Positions 8,612-19,676 are shown, counted from the stretch's first letter. The stretch is DNA of 56,850 nt from an uncultured Verrucomicrobiales bacterium (GCA_937916505.1 CALFSW010000267.1:1-56850), one strand, 5' to 3'. Numbers and translations are program-made. The notes: generated from the sequence alone by a model not told the origin.

Positions 8612-9391
8612 ATGATGCCGAGCCACTTCCAAGTTCAGGACCTTGTGAGCCAAACCTCTGAAACGGCAGTTTATCGGGCGTTGGCGAAAGATGGAACGCC
8701 GCTGGCATTGACTCGTTTACGGCTGGCGCCGGATGCCGCCGGCCGGCTCCGGACGGCGGGAGTTTTTGATCAAGCTCTCGCCAAACTGCAGTCGCTGAAC
8801 CACGTATCTCTCCGGAAAGTCATCGATGGTGGTCAGGATGATGAGGATGGCTGTCCCTGGGTGACCAGCAGGTGGATGGATGGCAAACCTCTGAGTGAAC
8901 AAAAGGTGGCGGAGAAGGAGATTCGCATGCTCGGAAAACAGTTTCACGCGCTCCTGGAGGACCTCGGTGAACAGGCCAATGCGGTTGACTTTCATCCGGA
9001 CCATATCCTGACGGTGAGGACTCCGGACGATCACCTTCATGCACTTTTCTCCATCGATTATGGTTGTTGGTTCGATGACTGGGCAGGACGACGACCTCCC
9101 GGGGCGGGACGGAGTGCCACGGCGGAGGCGCGAAAGCTATTGGAGGGGCTGGCAGTCAGGCAGTTGCAACTTCCGAAGAGAGAGCCGAAGAGAAATCCCA
9201 TTCCCTTTGTTGAAGAGCGAAGCCCGGCTTTGACGAGCTACGAGCCGCCGCGGGAGTTTTGGATTGGACGTTTAATGTCATGGATGGGAATTTTGATTTC
9301 CCTGGGGGTGATTGCCTGGCTCACCTGGCAGGGGACGGCGCGGATGAAAGAGCATCCCCGCAAGGAGATCCCGGTTTGGAAGGCCCGGTAA
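8612..9391 (+). CDS. Membrane-anchored protein-kinase-like protein, probable pseudokinase
   Basis: 259 residues. The first two thirds resemble a bacterial Ser/Thr kinase fold: an N-lobe strand pair, then a segment where the catalytic loop would be (V-D-F-H-P-D-H-I-L) and a metal-site position reading S-I-D-Y-G rather than D-F-G. The VAIK lysine is not recognisable (P-L-A-L-T-R-L), the glycine loop is missing, and the HRD motif is replaced. A single transmembrane helix lies at about 236-253, close to the C-terminus. The likely role is a tail-anchored pseudokinase or scaffold, a type common in this phylum. The kinase relationship is inferred from weak motifs; a diverged aminoglycoside-kinase-like fold is an alternative. 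Confidence 0.6.
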   Translation: MMPSHFQVQDLVSQTSETAVYRALAKDGTPLALTRLRLAPDAAGRLRTAGVFDQALAKLQSLNHVSLRKVIDGGQDDEDGCPWVTSRWMDGKPLSEQKVAEKEIRMLGKQFHALLEDLGEQANAVDFHPDHILTVRTPDDHLHALFSIDYGCWFDDWAGRRPPGAGRSATAEARKLLEGLAVRQLQLPKREPKRNPIPFVEERSPALTSYEPPREFWIGRLMSWMGILISLGVIAWLTWQGTARMKEHPRKEIPVWKAR

Positions 9392-9433
9392 AATCATTGC
9401 GATTTTTTGCGAAGAATTTGGCGGAAAGATGTC

Positions 9434-10621
9434 TCACAGGTGTTCTATCTCACCCTTGACGAGTTCGGCGGTGGGGGTGACACCGCGGGCATGCAATGAA
9501 GCGGCGAGGCCTGCGGCCTGACCGGTGGCGAAGCAGGTGCCCATGACACGCAGCGAGGCGAGGGCTTCGTGGGTCGCCGAGAGACAGCGGCCTGCGAAGA
9601 AGATGCCGGGGATTTCTTCGCTCATCAAAGCCCGCAGGGGGATGTCGGAGGAGCGGGGATTTTTGAAGTAAGTGAAGCGGGGGCCTTTGATTGTTTCACG
9701 AAGTTCGATGGGCCACGCGGCCTTGGCGATGGTGTCCTCGAAGCTCTTCCCCTCGATGAGGTCTTCTTGAGTGAGAACGTGCTTCCCCAACCAACGATAA
9801 GTTTCGCGAACGCCGGGGACATCCGGGAAAATGGGTGCGGGAACGTTTTGAAATGGAGGAGAATGTGCCTTCAAAAAGGCGACAAGATCTGTCGCCAGAG
9901 CAGGTCCATGGTCCGGCTCGTCGAGATCAATGGTGAAGTAAATTTCCCCTTCGAGGGTGGACGCTCGCGAGGCCGCGCCCAGAATTTCGGGTGGCAGGAT
10001 CCCGGCTTGCACGGCGCGAACGAGATCCAGGGCCAGTCGCATTTTAAAGGATTCCTCCCTCGCTTCCTCTGCCACGTTTTGGAGAGAGAAGATGTAGGCT
10101 GACTTTTGGGGAGTGTCGGATTTGAGGCGGGTGGCTTTTAGGAAACCCGCGACGACGGCATCGGCCGAAGTATCGACGACACTGTTTGCGGTGAAGCAGT
10201 GGTTGTTGGTTTTGATTTCGAAGTGGTGGCATTGCCGGATGTCCTCACAGGTGTTTTCGAAAAGGACGGTGAGATTTTCCTCAGCTTCGACGAGCTCTTT
10301 GGAGAGAGCATCGAAATGCGAAGGATCTTGAAGGAGGACGTAGAGCTTCCCCATCCGGGTGGGCTCTGTTTGATGGGTGAGCCGACGCATTTCGCGCTCG
10401 ATTTGGGTGGGAAGCCCTGCGTTGGCGAGGCGGGGTGGCTTTGAAAGATCCGGTTCATAGAGTCCGCAGAAAGTGTGGACGAGGGCCTGGGTTCCCATTC
10501 CGCCGAGTTTCGTGGATCGCTCGATGAGAACCGTCTTTGTGCCCCGGCGTGCCGCTGCCAGGGCTGCGCACAGTCCGGCACTGCCTCCACCGATGACCGC
10601 AACTTCATACCCGGAGTTCAT
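9434..10621 (-). CDS. FAD-dependent oxidoreductase (FAD_oxidored/GidA-like)
   Basis: 395 residues beginning with a Rossmann dinucleotide motif (V-A-V-I-G-G-G-S-A-G-L), followed by I-E-R...G-G-M-G-T, and ending with a C-terminal FAD-contact block (F-F-A-G-R-C-L-S-A-T-H-E-A...G-Q-A-A-G). This matches the FAD-dependent oxidoreductases annotated PF12831-like in Verrucomicrobiota and Planctomycetota. There is no signal peptide, so it is cytoplasmic; the substrate is unknown. It converges with the pseudokinase gene (42-base gap) and is transcribed away from the esterase gene at 10808. Confidence 0.85.
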   Translation of the reverse strand: MNSGYEVAVIGGGSAGLCAALAAARRGTKTVLIERSTKLGGMGTQALVHTFCGLYEPDLSKPPRLANAGLPTQIEREMRRLTHQTEPTRMGKLYVLLQDPSHFDALSKELVEAEENLTVLFENTCEDIRQCHHFEIKTNNHCFTANSVVDTSADAVVAGFLKATRLKSDTPQKSAYIFSLQNVAEEAREESFKMRLALDLVRAVQAGILPPEILGAASRASTLEGEIYFTIDLDEPDHGPALATDLVAFLKAHSPPFQNVPAPIFPDVPGVRETYRWLGKHVLTQEDLIEGKSFEDTIAKAAWPIELRETIKGPRFTYFKNPRSSDIPLRALMSEEIPGIFFAGRCLSATHEALASLRVMGTCFATGQAAGLAASLHARGVTPTAELVKGEIEHL

Positions 10622-10807
10622 TTTTCACCCCCTTGTGGCTCGAAGGTTCCTCGCCTGTCGGGGATCATGAGGATGGCAGAGGTAGCATCTTTAATTGAGC
10701 CGGGAGTTTGGTAGGGATCGACTGTTTTCCTTTCCGGCATGACTTTAAGATAGGGATTGGCAGAAAAGCTTCAAGAAGTGGCACCTTCAATCCGTAGAGG
10801 GATGATG

Positions 10808-11638
10808 ATGAAATCATTTTTTCTATTTCTTGCCCTCGCCGGGATGGTGCTGGCAGCGCCGAAGCCTGATATCGAGAAGACCTATAAGAAGGTGGGCGGG
10901 CATGAATTGAAATTGCATATCTTCAATCCAGAAGGTCACAAGGCAGAGGATCAACGCCCGGCGATTGTCTTCTTCTTTGGAGGTGGATGGAATGGTGGTT
11001 CGCCTTCACAGTTCTACCCGCAGAGCGGGCATCTGGCTTCGCGGGGCATGGTTGCGATTTCGGCGGAATATCGGGTGAAGAGTCGTCACAAGACATCTCC
11101 TCTTGAATGTGTGAAGGATGGAAATTCCGCGATTCGCTGGGTGAGAGAGCATGCCAAGGAGTTGGGAATTGATCCCGGGAAAATCGCGGCTGGTGGTGGA
11201 TCCGCCGGTGGTCATGTGGCGGCTGCGACGGGAACGACCAAAGGGCTTTTTGAGGAGGGCGAGGACATTGCCATCAGTGCCAGACCCGATGCGCTGGTCC
11301 TCTTTAATCCGGTCTATGACAATGGGCCGGGAGGATATGGGCACAGCCGGGTTAAGAAATATTGGAAGAAGATCTCGCCACTCCACAATCTCGATAAAAA
11401 GACCCCGCCAACCATCGTTTTTCTTGGGACCAAAGACAGCCTCATTCCTGTTGCGACGGCGGAGAAGTATCGGGATACCATGAAAGAGCACGATGTTCGC
11501 TGTGACCTCCATCTCTACAAGGGGGAGGCTCATGGGTTCTTCAACAAATCAAAGTATGATGAAACAGAGTTGGAGATGGACCGCTTTCTTGTTTCACTTG
11601 GATTTCTGAAGGATAAGCCGGCTTTGAAGAAAGAGTGA
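10808..11638 (+). CDS. Secreted alpha/beta-hydrolase esterase (BD-FAE/ExoE-like)
   Basis: 276 residues from the third of three successive ATGs (10802, 10805, 10808); an AGAGGG ribosome site just upstream fits 10808 best. A signal peptide is followed by a lipase/esterase domain with the oxyanion-hole stretch F-F-G-G-G-W, nucleophile G-G-G-S-A-G-G, acid D in G-T-K-D and histidine in E-A-H-G-F-F. It is an exported carboxylesterase acting on small esters or acetylated sugars, and the substrate is unknown. The peroxiredoxin gene starts 47 bases after its stop on the same strand, so co-transcription is possible. Confidence 0.88.
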   Translation: MKSFFLFLALAGMVLAAPKPDIEKTYKKVGGHELKLHIFNPEGHKAEDQRPAIVFFFGGGWNGGSPSQFYPQSGHLASRGMVAISAEYRVKSRHKTSPLECVKDGNSAIRWVREHAKELGIDPGKIAAGGGSAGGHVAAATGTTKGLFEEGEDIAISARPDALVLFNPVYDNGPGGYGHSRVKKYWKKISPLHNLDKKTPPTIVFLGTKDSLIPVATAEKYRDTMKEHDVRCDLHLYKGEAHGFFNKSKYDETELEMDRFLVSLGFLKDKPALKKE

Positions 11639-11685
11639 GACTTTCCCGATTGCCCCCAAGACGAATCTCTTTCAGGATTACGCCC

Positions 11686-12207
11686 ATGAAGACCGTGGTT
11701 CTTTTCTGCTTTGCCGTTTTTTTGGCCGCTTGTGGTCCCGGTTATCAGGATGTCGATTCGCAACAGTCGGGTTGGCGGGCTCCTGCACTCTCCGCTTCCG
11801 ATCAATGGGGGCGAACCGTGGCCTTGAAATCGGCGACGGCCGGACCGTGGGCCGTTGTCTTCTTTTATCCGGAGGCGGACACGCCGGGATGAGTGAAGCA
11901 GGTCAAGTCGCTGCGGTCTGCATTTGCGACACTTTCCGAACACAAGGTTCAGGTCATTGGAATCTCGATGGACACGGTGGCCGGGCAACGGGCCTTTTCC
12001 GATAAATTTGCTCTGCCATTTCCGCTCCTCGCCGATACCTCCGGAGCGATCTGTGATGCTTTTCGGGTGGTTCATCCCAAGAACAAGCCAAGGCGTGAAA
12101 CCTTTCTTTTTCGAAAGGGCCGTCTTGTCCATCATGACCGGGCTGTTAATCCCAAGGAACAAGCCAACGACGTTTTGCGAAGGATTGAGGAGCTGAGATC
12201 ACGGTAG
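11686..12207 (+). CDS. Selenocysteine-containing lipoprotein peroxiredoxin (PrxQ/Bcp-like), Sec69 encoded by in-frame TGA
   Basis: Read with TGA (11890-11892) as selenocysteine, this is one 173-residue protein. It starts with a lipoprotein signal peptide (F-L-A-A-C-G), then a thioredoxin-fold peroxiredoxin: A-V-V-F-F-Y-P-E-A-D-T-P-G-Sec, where Bcp-type enzymes have T-P-G-C, so the TGA sits exactly at the peroxidatic residue. The frame continues in family fashion (V-I-G-I-S-M-D, P-F-P-L-L-A-D, T-F-L-F) to a TAG at 12205. The resolving cysteine five residues on in many Bcp proteins is absent (Lys instead); the only other cysteine in the mature domain is Cys123. It would reduce peroxides in the periplasm, with electrons from an envelope thiol reductase. 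A hairpin starts 14 bases after the TGA (see 11907-11930). A nonsense-mutated pseudogene is the alternative, but the position and hairpin argue against it. Confidence 0.82.
11907..11930 (+). promoter_or_regulatory. Candidate bacterial SECIS hairpin after the peroxiredoxin UGA
   Basis: GTCGC (11907-11911) pairs with GCGAC (11926-11930), and TGC (11912-11914) pairs with GCA (11920-11922); TTT (11923-11925) bulges and GGTCT (11915-11919) is the apical loop. The loop begins 22 bases after the TGA, inside the spacing known for bacterial SECIS elements. The tip (TGC-GGTCT-GCA) closely resembles the E. coli fdhF element, in which a GGUCU loop flanked by GCA is bound by SelB. One difference is that the bulge is on the 3' side here. 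Confidence 0.65.
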
Positions 12208-12271
12208 GGCGGGTTTCCCCGACTTTCGCTTGCGGGATGGACAACCCGACACGAATCTCCGGCCCGGCGGC

Positions 12272-13186
12272 ATGACCCTTTCAAGTTCCCCTCCATCCAG
12301 CGAGCGACTCCAGTGGATCCGATTAGGGTTCTTCCTGGTTGCGGCCATGATCCTGGTGACGCTGGGGACGGGTTCTTTTGGTCACGGTGAAGCACCCTTT
12401 GGGCAGGTGGGAAGCCATTGGCATTTCTTTTTGATCGGCATTCTGGCGGCAACAGTTGCCAACTCGACGGGGGCGGGTGGAGGGATTGTTTTTCTGCCGG
12501 TTTTCACGGTGCTGGGGCTGACGATCGGGGAGTCTCTCGCGACCAGTTTTTCAATCCAGTGCTTTGGGATGACCGCGGGCGCTTTGACCTGGCTGCTTCA
12601 TTTGAAGCGCGATGCCATTCACGATGCGCAGTCAGGGAGCTTCCTGCGGATTTTTTTGGTGAGTGCGTGTGGATCACTTCTGGGTCTGCGGTTGGCGCAG
12701 GAATTCCTTCCCGATCCGGGGGTGAACATCGAATGGTTTTTTTCGCTCTTTTCGCTGGCAGTTGGAGTTCTGATCTTGCGACGCACCTTGGTTGCAGGAG
12801 AGGTGAATGGAGGGCGGGAAAATCCCGTGACATCGAAGGAACTCACCGGTCTGGCTGTTTCGACCTTCATCGGAGGAGCGATCACCGCCTGGCTCTCGGT
12901 CGGAGTGGGAGAGATTTTGGCCATTCACCTCCTGGCGTTGAGGTTTCGGGTGAACGTGGCGGTGGCGGCAGCGGTTTGTGTGACTTCCATCACCGTCATC
13001 ACGGCAATCGCCTGTTATTTGAACGGGTCCCTGATTGTCAAAGAAGTGCTCGTTTTTGCTGCGCCCGGTGCCTTGCTTGGCGGAACGCTGGCGAAGCGTT
13101 TTGCGCTCATGCTGGGCGCCCGTCGTTTGAAGCTGGGGATGGCCGCTTGGATCATCCTGACGGCCATCGTCTACCTGCTTGTCTAA
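12272..13186 (+). CDS. Sulfite exporter TauE/SafE family membrane protein
   Basis: About 304 residues from the ATG at 12272; a TTG start at 12230 is possible but adds a polar tail. The protein is mostly hydrophobic with seven to eight predicted helices. The N-terminal half contains A-N-S-T-G-A-G-G-G-I-V-F-L-P, the glycine-rich motif of the TauE/SafE (DUF81) family, and a repeat-like second half begins at L-T-G-L-A-V-S-T-F-I-G-G. Family members move organosulfur or other small anions across the inner membrane; the substrate here is unknown. It is co-oriented with the selenoperoxiredoxin (64-base gap) and its stop overlaps the stop of the convergent acyl carrier protein gene by 3 bases. Confidence 0.85.
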   Translation: MTLSSSPPSSERLQWIRLGFFLVAAMILVTLGTGSFGHGEAPFGQVGSHWHFFLIGILAATVANSTGAGGGIVFLPVFTVLGLTIGESLATSFSIQCFGMTAGALTWLLHLKRDAIHDAQSGSFLRIFLVSACGSLLGLRLAQEFLPDPGVNIEWFFSLFSLAVGVLILRRTLVAGEVNGGRENPVTSKELTGLAVSTFIGGAITAWLSVGVGEILAIHLLALRFRVNVAVAAAVCVTSITVITAIACYLNGSLIVKEVLVFAAPGALLGGTLAKRFALMLGARRLKLGMAAWIILTAIVYLLV

Positions 13187-13434
13187 GCAGTGAGCTTGCG
13201 CGAGACCAACTCACTCAGATCACCAAGGGTCGCGAAGTAGTCGCGATTGAGATCTTCGGGTCCGAGGGTGATGCCAAATTCCTGTTCCAAAAGCATGATG
13301 AGCTGCATGAGGGCCATGGAATCCAGGCCTTCGACAAAGAGGTCGACGTCATCCGCGATTGAGTCATCCAGGGAAAAGAGCTGAAGATTGATCAATGCGC
13401 GGATGGCGGAAGCATGTGCGGATCTGACAGACAT
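13183..13434 (-). CDS. Acyl carrier protein
   Basis: 83 residues from the ATG at 13434. The phosphopantetheine site is V-E-G-L-D-S-M-A-L with the modified serine at residue 39, followed by L-L-E-Q-E-F-G-I-T-L as in helix III of ACPs. An open frame continues upstream to 13737, but that part is out-of-frame shadow of the DUF1080 gene. The protein carries acyl or aminoacyl intermediates in the cytoplasm. No fatty-acid or polyketide gene is adjacent, so it is not clearly the housekeeping AcpP. A partner could be the FabZ-like/acyltransferase group at 37650-40378; this is inference only. Confidence 0.85.
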   Translation of the reverse strand: MSVRSAHASAIRALINLQLFSLDDSIADDVDLFVEGLDSMALMQLIMLLEQEFGITLGPEDLNRDYFATLGDLSELVSRKLTA

Positions 13435-13519
13435 CGTTGGGATGGCGAAAAAAACCAGATTCCCGCCACCTTGGCAAGGCGAGAGGAAGTCATCGAGGGT
13501 GTCTGCCGGATCAAAGGGT

Positions 13520-14287
13520 CTATGGCAGAACCCGAATGCGGATGTTTTTGAATTGGACCGGGGAGCCTTCGGATTCGAGGCAGAGGTAGCCGTCCGCAGG
13601 TTGGCAGTTGGTGCCGCCGGAGACTTCCTCGCCGTTGACCCAGAGGCGGACCTCACCATTGATGGCGCGGATATAGTAGTGATTCCATTCATTGATGCCT
13701 TTGGTGAGCCGTTTGGTGGGAAAGCTGCGGCTTCCATTGGGAGCGACGGGTGGGAAGGGTTTCATTTTGGCAGGGCCGGTGGGGAAGACGTCGCCGTGTG
13801 AGGTGAACCAATCGGAAGGTTTGCCTTTGCTCTTTTCCCAGTTGGTTTCGTAACCGAGATCGAGGACCTGGACTTCGATGCCATCGGGAAGGCGGCCCTT
13901 ACCGGCGGCAAGTTTTTCGATGGAGGCGGGGCTGGCCCAGGCGAAGACTCCCGAGTTGCCGGCATTTTTGGTGTGCATCCATTCGCAGACCAATTCGAAG
14001 TTTTTGATCGTCTCTTTTGAGCGAATCACGCCCACCGGCCTGCCGGTGCAGAAGGCGTGGCCTTTCTCCCAACGCCAGGTGTCGGGCTCGCAGTTGACAT
14101 TGACGAAGTCGTCGCCGGTGAGCGTCTTCCAACCGTGTCCGGTGCCATCGATGAAGGCTTTTTTAAGCTCGGGCCGGGGAGCTGTCGTGTCCTTCTTTTC
14201 TTGTGAAAAACTTTGGGCGGCAAAGATGCCAAGGCCCAGAAAGGCCGCTCCAAAGATCGCACTGGTTGAGATTCTTTTTAAGATCAT
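13520..14287 (-). CDS. Secreted DUF1080 (3-keto-disaccharide hydrolase-like) protein
   Basis: 255 residues from the ATG at 14287, with a signal peptide (I-F-G-A-A-F-L-G-L-G-I-F-A-A-Q). The body is a DUF1080 concanavalin-like fold: an F-I-D-G-T...G-W start, F-E-L-V-C-E-W-M, N-S-G-V-F, V-Q-V-L-D, W-N-H-Y-Y-I and a closing F-K-N-I-R-I-R. Some DUF1080 members hydrolyse 3-keto-glycosides; most are untested. It is divergent from a Tat-exported Gfo/Idh/MocA oxidoreductase with only 64 bases between starts. That pairing makes sense if the oxidoreductase forms 3-keto sugars that this protein cleaves. Confidence 0.88.
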   Translation of the reverse strand: MILKRISTSAIFGAAFLGLGIFAAQSFSQEKKDTTAPRPELKKAFIDGTGHGWKTLTGDDFVNVNCEPDTWRWEKGHAFCTGRPVGVIRSKETIKNFELVCEWMHTKNAGNSGVFAWASPASIEKLAAGKGRLPDGIEVQVLDLGYETNWEKSKGKPSDWFTSHGDVFPTGPAKMKPFPPVAPNGSRSFPTKRLTKGINEWNHYYIRAINGEVRLWVNGEEVSGGTNCQPADGYLCLESEGSPVQFKNIRIRVLP

Positions 14288-14351
14288 GACCTTGCAATAC
14301 GTAGTCAATTTCGCACCCTTACCAAAATCCACTCCAAAACCGACGATCTCC

Positions 14352-15668
14352 ATGAACAAAAACCACTCCCAGTATTCCCGCCGCAAGTTTGTCGGCCTTG
14401 GTCTCGCCTCGGCGCTTGCGCCATCCGCAGTCCGGGCACAATCACCGAATTCCAAGCTCAACATCGGCATTATCGGATCGGGAGGTCGTGGGGGCGCGAA
14501 CTTAAATGGTGTGAAGAGCCAGACCATCCACACGCTTTGCGATATCAACCGGAATGTTCTCAAGTCGGTGCAGGCGAAGTTCAAGGGGGCCAGGACGACG
14601 ACCGATTGGCGGGAGGTCGTGGCCAATCCCGAAATTGATGCGGTCGTGATTAGCACGGCTGATCATCATCACGCTCCTGCAGCCATCGCCGCGATGCGGG
14701 CCGGGAAGCATGTTTATTGTGAAAAGCCGCTCGCCCACACCGTTCAGGAAGCCCGGTGGATGCAGGAGGAGTATGCCAAGCAGAAGGGGAAGATTGCCAC
14801 GCAAATGGGAACACAAATTCATGCCGGTGCGAATTATCGCAGGGCGGTTGAGTTAATTCAGGCCGGAGCAATCGGGAAGGTGAAGGAAGCTCATGTCTGG
14901 TGCAACCGGACGATTAATTCGGTCGGCACGGCCGTTCTCGAAGAGCAGCCGGTGCCGGACTTTTTTGATTGGGATGTCTGGCTCGGGCCGGCAGCTGATC
15001 GAGCCTACAACCAAGGATATTGGAAAGGCGGGAATTTGAACTGGAACCGACGTTGGGAGTTCGGAAACGGCGTGCCCGGGGATATGGGGAGTCATCTCAT
15101 CGACCTGGCCTGGTGGGCTTTGAAGCTCCGCCATCCGACGAGGGTGGCCTCGGAAGGTCCCGATCCTGATCCGGTGGCCGCGGCGCCGTGGCAGGAAATC
15201 ACCTGGGATCATCCGGGTGATGTCAAGGTGAAGTGGTATCACGGCCCTGAAGGAATGAAGCGTCGGAGTGCGATTCTTCAGCCTTTGGTTGGGAAAGACA
15301 CCGAGATCAACAAATGGGGAATCGGCGTGGCATTCATTGGTGAAGAGGGCGTTCTGGTTTCCGACTATGGCAAAAATGTTCTGAGTCCATCGGACAAGTT
15401 CAAAGATTACACCCAGCCCAAACAGACCATTGCACCTTCGGCAGGACACTACAACGAGTGGCTCAAGGCCTGCCGTGGTGAAGGAGAAAGCCTCTGTAAT
15501 TTCGATTACTCGGGAACGCTCATTGAGCACAACCTCCTTGGCAATGTGGCCCATTTGGCAGGAAAGGTTCTTGATTGGGATGCCAAGAATTTCAAGATCA
15601 CGAATGATGAAGCGGCCAACAAGCTCCTGGGCAAGGAATACCGTAAGGGGTGGGAGATCAACTCCTAG
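14352..15668 (+). CDS. Gfo/Idh/MocA family oxidoreductase, Tat-exported
   Basis: 438 residues. The N-terminus carries a twin-arginine signal (Y-S-R-R-K-F-V-G followed by a mild hydrophobic stretch and A-V-R-A-Q). The NAD(P)-binding motif I-G-I-I-G-S-G-G-R-G-G follows, then the family signature H-V-Y-C-E-K-P-L-A-H-T and the C-terminal alpha/beta domain typical of glycosyl-modifying dehydrogenases. It exports folded with its cofactor and would oxidise or rearrange sugars in the periplasm. Its ATG lies in a 64-base region shared with the divergent DUF1080 gene, so a common control region is likely. Confidence 0.92.
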   Translation: MNKNHSQYSRRKFVGLGLASALAPSAVRAQSPNSKLNIGIIGSGGRGGANLNGVKSQTIHTLCDINRNVLKSVQAKFKGARTTTDWREVVANPEIDAVVISTADHHHAPAAIAAMRAGKHVYCEKPLAHTVQEARWMQEEYAKQKGKIATQMGTQIHAGANYRRAVELIQAGAIGKVKEAHVWCNRTINSVGTAVLEEQPVPDFFDWDVWLGPAADRAYNQGYWKGGNLNWNRRWEFGNGVPGDMGSHLIDLAWWALKLRHPTRVASEGPDPDPVAAAPWQEITWDHPGDVKVKWYHGPEGMKRRSAILQPLVGKDTEINKWGIGVAFIGEEGVLVSDYGKNVLSPSDKFKDYTQPKQTIAPSAGHYNEWLKACRGEGESLCNFDYSGTLIEHNLLGNVAHLAGKVLDWDAKNFKITNDEAANKLLGKEYRKGWEINS

Positions 15669-15671
15669 TTC

Positions 15672-16002
15672 TACCAGGTAAAATTCATCTTTGCCGAAAT
15701 CTCCCGGGTTTTCGGGTCTCTTTCCGAACTCAAAACCCACGCAGAGCTTCTTTTTTCTCATGGATCAAAAGGTTCATTGAATAAAAAATGAGGCTCCTCA
15801 TTTCGCGCCGTGGCGCGACACTTTATCGGCCAAGGATTCAACATCATCAGATACGCACGCGATTATCCGACCGGTTTGGTTGGCTTCCAGCGGGGCCGAA
15901 ATATCGAGATCATCGAGAATGAAGTCTCCGGTAGTGGCTGTGCGAAAATCCGGCCGACGCCCTAAGATCGATCTCGCGGATTTGGAGCCAACTTTCCGGG
16001 TC
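15672..16002. other. Intergenic stretch with no convincing gene
   Basis: This lies between the converging Gfo/Idh and SNF2 genes. A minus-strand frame is open down to a stop at 15798 (about 65 sensible-looking codons ending S-R-H-G-A-K) but has no start in the gap; it is an out-of-frame continuation over the SNF2 C-terminus, so at most a remnant. A weak CCCG/CGGG hairpin near 15703-15716 followed by a T-rich run could act as a terminator. Confidence 0.4.
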
Positions 16003-18657
<2,655 letters not shown>

Positions 18658-18704
18658 GGTGAGACGTTATAGGGACTAGTGAGAGGGGCAAAAGAAAATC
18701 ACGA

Positions 18705-19676
18705 TCAGACAATGAGCATGCAGTCGCCGTAGGAATAAAAGCGATAACGTTCCTCCACGGCCCTGGCGTAGGCTTCCATGATGAGTTCGCGACTTGCGAA
18801 GGCGGAGACGAGCATCATGAGGGTGCTGCAGGGAAGGTGGAAGTTGGTGAGGAGAGTATCGACTGTTTTGAATTCGTAGGGCGGGTAGATGAAGATGTCG
18901 GTTTCGCCATGGCAGGCGGCGATTGAACGGTCGCGGGCGAGGTGTTCCAGAACGCGGGTCACGGTGGTGCCGACGGCGGCGATTTTTTGGGCGGACTGCA
19001 TTTTGGCGGCGGAGTTTTCACTGAGGTGGTAGCGCTCCGAATGCATCTCGTGCTCGCGCGGGTCATCGGCTTTGACGGGGCGAAAGGTGCCCACGCCGAC
19101 GTGAAGGGTGAGGACGGTGTGGTCGAGTTTTGAAAGAAGTTCCGGCGTGAAATGGAGGCCGGCGGTGGGGGCTGCGATGGCTCCTTCTTCCCTGGCGTAA
19201 ACGGTTTGGTAGCGGTCGCGGTCGGATTTGTCGGCCTCTCGTTCCATATAGTGTGGCAGGGCAAGGTGGCCGTGCTCCTCAAGATCCGGTGGGGTGTCCC
19301 AGTGGATGAGGCGTTCGCCTTTTTCGTTTGTTTGTACGACGGTGCCTGTACTCCCGCCAATTTCAACGGTTCGGCCGTCTTTCATTTTTTTGCCGGGGCG
19401 AACGAGGCACCACCAATGGTCGGGATCGGGAGCATTGGTGCGGACGAGTTCGATTTTGCCGTCGTTTGAGAAGAGGCGGGCGGGGATGACCTTGGTATCG
19501 TTCAGGACGAGGAGATGATCGGGAGGAAGAAGGTCGGCGAAGTCGGCGAAGTGATGGTGCGAGATTTCCCCGGAGGCCCGGTCAATGAGCATCATGCGCG
19601 AGGCCGCCCGGTTTTCGAGGGGACGGGAGGCGATGAGTTCCGGAGGGAGGTCGTAGTGGAAATCGGTGGTGCGCAT
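18705..19676 (-). CDS. queA: S-adenosylmethionine:tRNA ribosyltransferase-isomerase QueA
   Basis: 323 residues, slightly short of the common 340-350. The start M-R-T-T-D-F-H-Y-D-L-P-P-E-L-I-A and motifs S-R-M-M, L-V-L-N-D-T-K-V-I-P-A-R-L, A-P-T-A-G-L-H-F and N-F-H-L-P-C-S-T-L are classic QueA. The enzyme transfers the ribosyl group of SAM to preQ1 in tRNA to form epoxyqueuosine. The other queuosine genes are not in the window. The SNF2 gene starts 47 bases beyond its stop on the same strand. Confidence 0.96.
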   Translation of the reverse strand: MRTTDFHYDLPPELIASRPLENRAASRMMLIDRASGEISHHHFADFADLLPPDHLLVLNDTKVIPARLFSNDGKIELVRTNAPDPDHWWCLVRPGKKMKDGRTVEIGGSTGTVVQTNEKGERLIHWDTPPDLEEHGHLALPHYMEREADKSDRDRYQTVYAREEGAIAAPTAGLHFTPELLSKLDHTVLTLHVGVGTFRPVKADDPREHEMHSERYHLSENSAAKMQSAQKIAAVGTTVTRVLEHLARDRSIAACHGETDIFIYPPYEFKTVDTLLTNFHLPCSTLMMLVSAFASRELIMEAYARAVEERYRFYSYGDCMLIV

